This document shows positions 15,762-23,343 of a stretch of 64,000 bases of DNA, piece after piece. Position numbers and translations under genes: made by a program. Source of the DNA: Mucilaginibacter sp. CSA2-8R (GTDB taxonomy: Bacteria; Bacteroidota; Bacteroidia; Sphingobacteriales; Sphingobacteriaceae); NCBI RefSeq assembly GCF_038806765.1, contig NZ_CP152389.1, forward strand, positions 3,224,001 to 3,288,000, read 5' to 3'. How positions within the stretch are numbered: the first letter of the stretch is position 1; every line of letters begins with the position of its first letter. The notes under the pieces were generated by a model, which saw nothing but the letters and a program-made list of their open reading frames with translations, was not told the origin of the DNA and did no database searches.

Positions 15762-16726
15762 GCACGCAACGATTTGTTTAAACCATGCATTACCTCGGTG
15801 TGAGGCATGGTGATGAGCGACAAAAACACAAACAACAGCGGTAGGGGATGAATTACCGGCATATAGTGTTTAAAAAAATAACCGGCAAGCACCAGCCCAC
15901 TAATAGCCAACAGTGTAAAGGGCAGGGCTTTTAACCACAGTTTAAACAAGGGTTTATTACTTACCGCAGATTGGTGAGTAATAAACCCTTTAATGTTAAG
16001 CAGCGTATTGAGCGAATGCCATCCGGCAAAATAAAGCGCAAATGCCAATAACAGCGGTAAGGTATAGCTGCAGAGCAATATAAAAAGCAGTTGCCCGAGT
16101 AGCCAGTATTGGCGACAGTCAGGTGATTGCCGTTTGTCGGCCACTAAAATACCAGTTATTATAAGCCCTAATACCGGCAGCAGCCATTGGGCCTGTGCAG
16201 TTACCGCTAACCAGCAGCTATAAAATAAACCCTGGCCATTCACCAGTTGCAGCAATATCGGATTTACTGCCGCCAAATGAGAAAACAAAATCCACCCCAG
16301 CAATGCAATACCATAAATTAAACGCAGTATGACACTCCAAACTTTTGTTTGCGACAGGTTTGTAATATCGGTTTCAGCAAAATGCCAGGCCGACGTTAGC
16401 AAAAAAAGAGTTAGACTAAGTTGCGGCAAAATATACCATGCCACGGCATACACCAGCATGATGATGAGGTACCGGGCCAAAAATCCCAGTATATAAAAAG
16501 ACCGCTTAACGCGCCTGGCTTGTTCTTTTTGCACCAGATGGTCGAGCGCACCGTGCGGAATGCCTGTAAGCAGCAAAGAAGCTACTAAAACAGCTAATTG
16601 AACAGGCAAACTCAAAGGATTAATAACGTTATGCCAAGTCATCAATAAAAAGCCGGTACCAACCGTAAACCAAATCAGCCTGACCGATGGGGACTGACAG
16701 GCGCTGCGTTTATCCGTCATTGTCAA
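15758..16726 (-). CDS. blh: Brp/Blh-type beta-carotene 15,15'-dioxygenase
   Basis: A 322-residue polytopic membrane protein with about eight helices. Conserved histidines sit in TWHNVINPL, GIPHGALDHLV, SAWHFAETD, FAGWHSLN and TMPHTEVMHGL, the set that binds the active-site iron in Brp/Blh enzymes. These cleave beta-carotene into two retinals. The stop codon overlaps the rhodopsin stop on the other strand (15758-15761). Its start overlaps the end of crtY by up to 17 bases, so the two genes are surely co-transcribed. ATG at 16720 is an alternative start. With the rhodopsin next door, the role in retinal supply is very likely. Confidence 0.95.
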   Translation of the reverse strand: MTMTDKRSACQSPSVRLIWFTVGTGFLLMTWHNVINPLSLPVQLAVLVASLLLTGIPHGALDHLVQKEQARRVKRSFYILGFLARYLIIMLVYAVAWYILPQLSLTLFLLTSAWHFAETDITNLSQTKVWSVILRLIYGIALLGWILFSHLAAVNPILLQLVNGQGLFYSCWLAVTAQAQWLLPVLGLIITGILVADKRQSPDCRQYWLLGQLLFILLCSYTLPLLLAFALYFAGWHSLNTLLNIKGFITHQSAVSNKPLFKLWLKALPFTLLAISGLVLAGYFFKHYMPVIHPLPLLFVFLSLITMPHTEVMHGLNKSLRA

Positions 16727-17864
16727 TTATATACTTTATAGTTTCTTTGATGAAAGGCAACCAGGGTAACGACCAAAATATGGCAAATTCATGTATGGGT
16801 TTAGTCCTTTCGTCTAAAAAGCGCAATACCCGGGCAGATGAGTTATACCTAAATAAACGGGTAAAAATACCGGCAACCAGCTGCGGCTTTTTACGGATGA
16901 TGTTTAACAGCAACCTGTCATAAAACCTAAACCGCCCCCCGGTACCTGTTTGTGCATTGGGCAGGCTGATATTCAGGTTACGCGCCAGCCATATACTATC
17001 TTGTGTGATGCGATTAAATGTATATCCTGTACTGGCTTTAACCATACCCGCGGCTTGGCCAATCAACACCTCACCGGCCTGTCCAAACCGCTTAAACGTT
17101 TGCCGGCTCATGGGTATACACCCTTTCTCGGCAGATGTTACTACGAAGTTTACGCCAGCGTAAGTGTATTGCATGTAGTTGCTGATTAACTCGTCATACA
17201 CCTCATCTTCAGCAATTTTAGACGAAAAAAAAGTAGCTTCGATGAGTGCATGCGTTTTGCTAAAGGGCAACACGTATATGAAATGCACATCCTGATACAA
17301 TTGTACGGAGTAATCCATCAGGCTTGCCGTACTTGTATCAAAAACTTCATGGTCTGCCTCAATATACCATCCTTTAAAATGCTGTTTCAGTTCATCAGCC
17401 TGCCCTTTATTTGCCGGAATACTGCTGAAACAGGTTTTTCCCCAGGCCACATAATCATCAGTTTTAATTAAATAGCTACCATTGTTTGGCTGTATTTGGT
17501 TGACCCTACCACTTACCTGCGTGATGTTATGGTGTGCTGGAATAAACTCCCGACTGAAGTACTCAAAAAACACGTCGCCCGGAATATAATGGTAACCGTA
17601 CGGGCCGATAGTTTGAGTTTTGGAAAACGCCGCCGAACTAAATGATAATTGATGCCAGGTTTTAGTGACCAAGTGCTGCAAGGGGTGTTGCTCTGAAGAC
17701 CAAAAGCACCAGGAACGTTGCTTTGCTGCACCATCGTCAACAAGCAGCACCTTTAAACCTGACCAATCTTTACGCTGCGAAAACTGATAAAGCAATTGCA
17801 GTCCTGCACATCCGGCACCAATAATAATGATGTCAAATGACGGAATATGTTCAGGAGCGTTCAT
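16710..17864 (-). CDS. crtY: Lycopene beta-cyclase
   Basis: A 384-residue FAD/NAD(P)-binding protein of the CrtY/CrtL family. It has the dinucleotide site DIIIIGAGCAGLQLLY near the start, the family motif RSWCFWSSEQHPL around residues 51-63, and RQTFKRFGQAGEVLIGQAAGMVKASTG further on. It cyclises both ends of lycopene to give beta-carotene. It is first in the operon with blh, so carotenoid cyclisation and cleavage to retinal are coupled. crtE, crtB and crtI, needed for lycopene, are not in this window. Confidence 0.93.
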   Translation of the reverse strand: MNAPEHIPSFDIIIIGAGCAGLQLLYQFSQRKDWSGLKVLLVDDGAAKQRSWCFWSSEQHPLQHLVTKTWHQLSFSSAAFSKTQTIGPYGYHYIPGDVFFEYFSREFIPAHHNITQVSGRVNQIQPNNGSYLIKTDDYVAWGKTCFSSIPANKGQADELKQHFKGWYIEADHEVFDTSTASLMDYSVQLYQDVHFIYVLPFSKTHALIEATFFSSKIAEDEVYDELISNYMQYTYAGVNFVVTSAEKGCIPMSRQTFKRFGQAGEVLIGQAAGMVKASTGYTFNRITQDSIWLARNLNISLPNAQTGTGGRFRFYDRLLLNIIRKKPQLVAGIFTRLFRYNSSARVLRFLDERTKPIHEFAIFWSLPWLPFIKETIKYIIDNDG

Positions 17865-18130
17865 TACTGTACAAAGTATCTGCTATGTAAACTTAACGGC
17901 AGAGTTAAACTTATTGGAGGCATTTGCATGTTTAAAAATGCAACGCAATTACTTTCGATGCACCGATAAACTGACAAGTAAGTATGGGCTTTTGTTTTGT
18001 TGTGAATTCTGAGGTCTTTCAGATTTTATCAGACAGATTTTCACAAACTCTTTTAATGAACAGTAATTATGTTCATTTTTCAATGGCCATCTAAAAGTAT
18101 ATCTTTTCCTCCCTTTACCAACCCAAGCTC

Positions 18131-18161
18131 TTGACATTACCACGGATAAACCGCACCTTTG
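18131..18161 (+). promoter_or_regulatory. Promoter candidate of the ABC/TonB operon
   Basis: TTG (18131-18133) and CACCTTTG (18154-18161) are separated by 20 bases, one base off the Bacteroidota -33/-7 consensus. The first ATG of the operon follows at 18175. The rest of the 310-base gap before it (17865-18174) shows no gene. Confidence 0.45.
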
Positions 18162-18174
18162 CCGCCGGAATAGG

Positions 18175-18528
18175 ATGCCTTTAACTAACCGTGCATATCG
18201 TTTTTTGGCCTGGTGCCTGCTGCTGGTGTTTACCACACTGCAGGCGGCGCAGGGTTTGCACGTACATAAGGGCAGCTCCTTTGCTACGCAGGTAGTTGCT
18301 AAACATACTGCTAAACAGCTGCACTTTTCAAAAGATACGGGCAAATGTCATTTGTGCGATTACCACCATCATTCGCAAGCTTCTTACCTGCCAGTATTCC
18401 AATCTTTTGCCTGCCTTTACTTTGCTCCCCAGCCGGTAGTTTTATCGGTTAATTATGCGCAAAGCATCTTCACGGCTTGTGTACATACCTGGACTAACAA
18501 GGGCCCTCCTGCCGTTGCCGTGGTATAG
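18175..18528 (+). CDS. Small exported His/Cys-containing protein
   Basis: A 117-residue protein with a signal peptide or single helix (FLAWCLLLVFTTLQAAQG) followed by HVHKG. A compact CHLCDYHHH motif sits around residues 58-66: two Cys two apart and three adjacent His. This looks like a metal site, facing the periplasm if the leader is cut. I recognise no family. It is the first gene of a run of six on one strand that ends with a TonB receptor, 207 bases before the ABC ATPase. A role in binding or sensing a metal is an inference from the motif and the neighbours. Confidence 0.7.
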   Translation: MPLTNRAYRFLAWCLLLVFTTLQAAQGLHVHKGSSFATQVVAKHTAKQLHFSKDTGKCHLCDYHHHSQASYLPVFQSFACLYFAPQPVVLSVNYAQSIFTACVHTWTNKGPPAVAVV

Positions 18529-18735
18529 TACATCTTCAGCATTTACAATTTATTGATTTTTTAAAGCGTAGTCCGTTGTTTTTCGGACTGATGCTGACGT
18601 GTTTAGGCCTCGCTGCGTTTGCAGTGCCGCCTGATGTTTTCTGTACCTCTCTTTTACGTCTCCATTTTAACACCGGCACCGGCTTTTGGCCGCGTTGCTG
18701 CATTGTCTGATATTTTTATTTAATCCATCCTTTTT

Positions 18736-19446
18736 ATGGCGTTTGTATTAGAAGCAAAAAATCTAAGCAAAAACTACCAGGATAAGCAGGCGCTAAAGCC
18801 GCTTAACCTGCAACTGCAACCCGGCGAAATTTATAGCCTGTTAGGCCCCAACGGCGCGGGTAAATCTACCACCATCAACCTGTTTCTGGGTTTTATTGCG
18901 CCCACCGGCGGCATGGCGCTCATCAACAACCTGGAGGTGGCCAAAAACCCGGTCGAGATTAAACGGCACCTCGCCTACATACCCGAGCAGGTGGTGCTTT
19001 ACCCTAATTTGAGCGGTTTTGAGAACCTGTCGTTGCTGAGCTCGCTGGCCGGGTTTGATTATGATGCCGACAGATTGAACGGGTTTTTAATGCGCTCGGG
19101 TTTGCCAGCTGAGGCCATTCACAAGCGCACGGGAGCCTACTCTAAGGGTATGCGCCAAAAGGTGGGCATTGCTGCGGCGCTGGCCAAACGGGCTAAGGTG
19201 TTGCTATTAGATGAGCCTACGTCGGGCTTGGACCCCAAAGCCAGCAACGAGTTTTCGGAATTGCTGCTGCAACTGAGTGCCGAAGGTACGGCCGTTTTTA
19301 TGGCTACGCACGACATTTTCAGGGCTCGCGAGGTGAGCTCGCGCATCGGTATTATGAAAGCCGGCGAGCTGGTGCACCAGCTTTCATCGAACGAAATGGA
19401 TGCCCACCAGCTCGAAAAACTTTACCTCAACTACATGCACGACTAA
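18736..19446 (+). CDS. ABC transporter ATP-binding protein (ABC-2 type)
   Basis: A 236-residue ATPase with Walker A LLGPNGAGKST, a Q-loop region (IPEQVVLYPNLSG), the signature YSKGMRQKVGIA (degenerate, as usual in ABC-2 and NosF-like ATPases), Walker B VLLLDEPTSGLDP and the H-loop ATHDIFRAREV. It ends three bases before the first permease gene. With the two permeases at 19450 and 20868 it would form a transporter in the inner membrane. The layout resembles NosF/NosY systems, which serve copper-site maturation. The direction of transport and the substrate are not known. Confidence 0.93.
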   Translation: MAFVLEAKNLSKNYQDKQALKPLNLQLQPGEIYSLLGPNGAGKSTTINLFLGFIAPTGGMALINNLEVAKNPVEIKRHLAYIPEQVVLYPNLSGFENLSLLSSLAGFDYDADRLNGFLMRSGLPAEAIHKRTGAYSKGMRQKVGIAAALAKRAKVLLLDEPTSGLDPKASNEFSELLLQLSAEGTAVFMATHDIFRAREVSSRIGIMKAGELVHQLSSNEMDAHQLEKLYLNYMHD

Positions 19447-19449
19447 GCC

Positions 19450-20871
19450 ATGATTAAAACATTAGCCCAAAAAGAACTGGTATCCGCCCGGCGCGATAAG
19501 CGCTTTATGCTGTTAGGCGCCATCACTGTTTTGCTGCTGATGGTAGCGGCCGTGAGCGGCGTGGTGAGCTATAACCAACTATCGACCGAGCGCGCCGTGG
19601 CGCAGCACGCCGCCGACCACAATTTTAAAAGCCAACCCGCACGCCACCCGCACCGTATGGCGCACTACGGGTCGTATGCGTTCAGACCTAAATCGTCGCT
19701 CAGCTTTTTCGATTTTGGTTTAGATACCTACACCGGCACCATGGTTTACCTGGAGGCCCACCAGCAAAACAGCGCCAATTTCAGCGCCGTGCAGCAGTCG
19801 GGCGGGTTGTTGCGCTTTGGCGAGATGACAGTGGCCTTTGTGCTGCAATGGCTCATTCCACTGCTTATCATTTTTTTAACCTTTAACACTTTTACGCAAG
19901 AGAAAGAGCAGGAAACTGTCAAAGTACTGCTGAGCCAGGGCCTTACCATAGCCCAAATTGCGCAGGCCAAATTGCAGGGTTATGCGTGGGCACTGGCGCT
20001 CATCATTGTGCCCGCCCTGTTGGCTGCTTCGCTGTTTTTGCTGCTGGCTAACGGCCTGAGTATTGATGCTGATTTTTTACTGCGACTGCTGCTGTTTTTT
20101 GCAGCCTACCTGGTATATTTCTTCATATTTCTGGCGGGTAGCATCCTGATATCAGCCCTAAACCAGCACTCGCGTTCGGCCTTACTGCTATTGCTGGGCA
20201 TCTGGATTACGGCCTGCGTAATTATGCCCAAGGTAACCGCCAACTGGGGCAGCCTGCTGTACCAAACGCCTACCAAAGCCGAAATGGATGCCACCGTACA
20301 CCATGCAGCCAGTCACGGCATCAACGGCCACAACCCGCAGGACAAGCGCACGGCTGAGTTTACCAAAACCCTGCTAGCCAAATACCATGTAGACTCGGTG
20401 AGCCAGCTGCCCGTTAATATTGACGGACTGGTAATGGCCGAGGGCGAGGCGTACAGCAGTAAGGTATATGCGCGCGAGTTTGATAAACTGGCCGATACCT
20501 ATCACCGGCAAAGCAGCGTATCTGAGTGGGCCGGTTTACTTAACCCCTACCTGGCCATCCGGTATGTTTCGATGGCGCTGGCAGGTACCGATGCGGCCCA
20601 TTATGTGCACTTTTTAAAAGCTGCCGAAGCTTACCGCTACGGCCTGGCCCAGCACCTTAACCAATTGCAGGCTACCCAATTGCACTACCACGACAAAGAA
20701 ACCCGGCTGGATAACAGCCACTGGAAAAGCTACCCAGCCTTTACTTACCAGGAGCCATCAGTAATGTGGGCTTTGAGCCGGCATTGGGTGTCGGTAGCGG
20801 CACTGCTGCTGTGGGGCGGGCTGCTGTACTTCTTTTTTACCCAATTAATTACCCGATACTTTACTTTATGA
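19450..20871 (+). CDS. ABC-2 permease, DUF3526-like
   Basis: A 473-residue membrane protein. One helix lies at about residues 20-42, a large periplasmic domain (about 43-130) follows with many His (HNFKSQPARHPHRMAHYG), and then come five helices (about 135-280), a second soluble domain and a last helix. The FNTFTQEKEQETVKVLLSQG segment is the coupling-helix region of DUF3526 ABC-2 permeases. Its TGA overlaps the ATG of the next permease (ATGA at 20868-20871), indicating translational coupling and probably a heterodimer. Confidence 0.88.
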   Translation: MIKTLAQKELVSARRDKRFMLLGAITVLLLMVAAVSGVVSYNQLSTERAVAQHAADHNFKSQPARHPHRMAHYGSYAFRPKSSLSFFDFGLDTYTGTMVYLEAHQQNSANFSAVQQSGGLLRFGEMTVAFVLQWLIPLLIIFLTFNTFTQEKEQETVKVLLSQGLTIAQIAQAKLQGYAWALALIIVPALLAASLFLLLANGLSIDADFLLRLLLFFAAYLVYFFIFLAGSILISALNQHSRSALLLLLGIWITACVIMPKVTANWGSLLYQTPTKAEMDATVHHAASHGINGHNPQDKRTAEFTKTLLAKYHVDSVSQLPVNIDGLVMAEGEAYSSKVYAREFDKLADTYHRQSSVSEWAGLLNPYLAIRYVSMALAGTDAAHYVHFLKAAEAYRYGLAQHLNQLQATQLHYHDKETRLDNSHWKSYPAFTYQEPSVMWALSRHWVSVAALLLWGGLLYFFFTQLITRYFTL

Positions 20872-22253
20872 AAAAGGCTTTAAAAACCCTGTTGTATGCC
20901 GAATGGCTCAACTTTAAAACCGAAAAAAGCCTGCTGCTTTTTGCCCTGCTTATTTTGCTGGCAGGCGGCTACGGCATTTACTCAGGCCATGCCGAAATAC
21001 AGCGCCAGCGCGCCAATATAGCACACTTAGATACCCTTTACCGGGATAACATTGCGGAGCTGAAAACCAAATATCCCAACACGGCCGATGCTGGGGATAT
21101 TGGCTATTACCATACCACCTTTGCCCGCCACATGCCCGACTCGTGGGCGGCGCTCTCCATCGGCCAGCGCGATGTTAACCCCTACTACCTCAAGCTGCGC
21201 CTGCTGGCCGTGCAAAACCAGTTGTACAGTTCTGAGAATACCAATCCTGATAAGCTGGCTACCGGTAGCTTTGACCTGGCCTTTGTGCTGGTTTTTCTGC
21301 TACCGCTTTTCATCATTGCCATCTGCTTTAATTTGTTTTCGGCCGAAAAGGAACGCGGCACACTTGCACTGGTGCTTTCGCAGCCCATATCACTCTCTAC
21401 CTTTTTATTTGGCAAACTACTGTTTAGGTTTGGGCTGGTAGTGCTGTTAGTGGTATTGCTGATTGCAGCCGGCATTGCGTTTACCAGTGCACAGCCTGAT
21501 GGGCGCATACTGGTTTGGCTGGGTGCTGCTACGCTGTACAGCCTGTTTTGGTTTGGGGTGTGCTATGCCTTTATTGTGCTTAAAAAAAGCTCGGCTTTTA
21601 ACGCCATTTGCCTGTTAGGCGTGTGGCTGCTACTCGCCATTATTTTACCTGCCGTCATCAATGTAGTGTTGCAGGTACAGCAACCGGTTACCGAAGGATT
21701 GGCACTTACCCTAAAACAGCGCGAAGAGGTGCATGGCGGGTGGGACAAGCCCAAAGACGAAACACTTAAACACTTTTTTACCCATTACCCGCAGTACCGC
21801 AACACCAGCCCTGTAACCGACCGCTTTGCCTGGAAATGGTATTATGCCTTTCAGGAACTGGGCGACCGCTCGGTAGAGAGTTTGTACCATACCTACCTGA
21901 GCAAACTGCAATCAAGGGCCGGGCTGGCTAACCGACTCAGCATGGTAAGCGCCCCCGCCACCTTGCAGGTTTTGCTTAATGCTGCCGGGGGTACCGACCT
22001 GCAAGCACATTTAGCTTTTGTACAAAGCGCCTGGCAATTTCACCATCGGCTTAAAGCCTTTTACTACCCCTTTTTATTTAGTGACAAGCCATTTCTTCAT
22101 GCCGATTATGATGGCGAGCCACGGCATGTTTACCAGTCGCGGCCCGATGCTGATACTTTCAATATGGCGATGCTCACCCTGCTTGTCAGCACGGTGGTCA
22201 TATTTGCCATTGCTGTTATTTTACAATGCTTTACCACTTCAGAACTAAAGTAA
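20868..22253 (+). CDS. ABC-2 permease, DUF3526-like (second subunit)
   Basis: A 461-residue membrane protein from the ATG at 20868; the open frame to 20766 lies inside the preceding gene. The layout is the same as its partner: an N-terminal helix, a periplasmic loop, a helix bundle with FNLFSAEKERGTLALVLSQP as coupling segment, a second extracytoplasmic region and a final helix. The two permeases are paralogues and likely pair. Its TAA shares one base with the ATG of the zinc hydrolase gene (TAATG at 22251-22255). Confidence 0.88.
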   Translation: MKKALKTLLYAEWLNFKTEKSLLLFALLILLAGGYGIYSGHAEIQRQRANIAHLDTLYRDNIAELKTKYPNTADAGDIGYYHTTFARHMPDSWAALSIGQRDVNPYYLKLRLLAVQNQLYSSENTNPDKLATGSFDLAFVLVFLLPLFIIAICFNLFSAEKERGTLALVLSQPISLSTFLFGKLLFRFGLVVLLVVLLIAAGIAFTSAQPDGRILVWLGAATLYSLFWFGVCYAFIVLKKSSAFNAICLLGVWLLLAIILPAVINVVLQVQQPVTEGLALTLKQREEVHGGWDKPKDETLKHFFTHYPQYRNTSPVTDRFAWKWYYAFQELGDRSVESLYHTYLSKLQSRAGLANRLSMVSAPATLQVLLNAAGGTDLQAHLAFVQSAWQFHHRLKAFYYPFLFSDKPFLHADYDGEPRHVYQSRPDADTFNMAMLTLLVSTVVIFAIAVILQCFTTSELK

Positions 22254-23299
22254 TGATACAGACAAAATTAATTGCTCCTCTCCTCGTTTTGCTTTGCTTC
22301 AGCACGCTGCTTAACGCACAAAACAAGCCATTCCAATTTCAGCAAAAAGCGGTTAGGCCCGGCACCAAAATGTCGTTCAGCATCCCGGTAACGGATGGGC
22401 ACAATAGCACTTTTATCCCGGTAACGGTGTTTAACGGCAAAGCGCCGGGCAAGGCGCTGGGCATTGTAGCCGGAATACATGGTTTCGAATATCCGCCCAT
22501 CGTGGCCGCCCAGCAATTGGCTCAAAGCCTCGACCCCGCCCAAATGAACGGCACCCTCATTTTGGTACATATGGCTAACGTACCGGCCTTTTTGCAGCGC
22601 AGTGTTGCCCTGAACCAAATGGACGGCAAAAACCTTAACCGAAGCTTTCCGGGCAAGGCCAGCGGCACCATTACCGAGCGCATGGCCTACACCATTGCCA
22701 ACCAAATTATCGCCCGCTGCGATTACGTAATTGATGCCCATTCGGGCGAGGCTAATAACGACCTGAAACCCTATGCCGGTTATTACAACCACACCGCCAC
22801 GCCCGAGCTGTCGAAAAAGTCGCGCGGGTTTGCCACGGCTTTGGGGTTTAATTACGTGATACAGTTTGATAACCTGCCGGGCGTAACCGAGCCATCCAAG
22901 TATTGCTCGCGCGAGGCTGTAGTGCGCGGCATACCCGCAGCCGACATCGAGTGCGGGCGCTACGGCATAGCCGAGCCCGAAATGGTGAACAAGGTTGTTA
23001 CCGCCTACCACAACGCGCTTAATTATTTAAAAATCACCAACGGCACACTTGGTAAAGTAACGCCGCTTTACGTCCGTAACCGCACCTTCATCAACAGTAA
23101 TTATGATGGCTTTTTTTACAGCCGTTTAAAGGCGGGCGAGTTCGTTAAAAAAGGCGCAACGCTGGGTTACATTACCAACTTTTTTGGCAACAAAATCATG
23201 GATGTCCAATCGCCGGTTGATGGGATAATTATGTACATGATTTCGACACCTCCGGTCAATAAAACTGATGAGCTTTTCAGCATCGGTCATCTTAATTAA
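22253..23299 (+). CDS. Secreted AstE/AspA-type zinc hydrolase (M14-like)
   Basis: A 348-residue protein from the ATG at 22253 with a signal peptide (MIQTKLIAPLLVLLCFSTLLNAQ). Zinc ligands are His and Glu in GIHGFEYPP and His in IDAHSGEAN. The catalytic Glu is in ADIECGRYG. The C-terminal 90 residues form a beta-rich domain as in succinylglutamate desuccinylase and aspartoacylase relatives. It hydrolyses amides or the C-terminal bond of a small substrate in the periplasm. Its place between permeases and a TonB receptor suggests it trims the imported ligand, for example a peptide-type chelator. Substrate not known. Confidence 0.9.
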   Translation: MIQTKLIAPLLVLLCFSTLLNAQNKPFQFQQKAVRPGTKMSFSIPVTDGHNSTFIPVTVFNGKAPGKALGIVAGIHGFEYPPIVAAQQLAQSLDPAQMNGTLILVHMANVPAFLQRSVALNQMDGKNLNRSFPGKASGTITERMAYTIANQIIARCDYVIDAHSGEANNDLKPYAGYYNHTATPELSKKSRGFATALGFNYVIQFDNLPGVTEPSKYCSREAVVRGIPAADIECGRYGIAEPEMVNKVVTAYHNALNYLKITNGTLGKVTPLYVRNRTFINSNYDGFFYSRLKAGEFVKKGATLGYITNFFGNKIMDVQSPVDGIIMYMISTPPVNKTDELFSIGHLN

Positions 23300-23343
23300 A
23301 AACTTTAACGCCAATCACACAAAACACTATCGTATAATTATTT

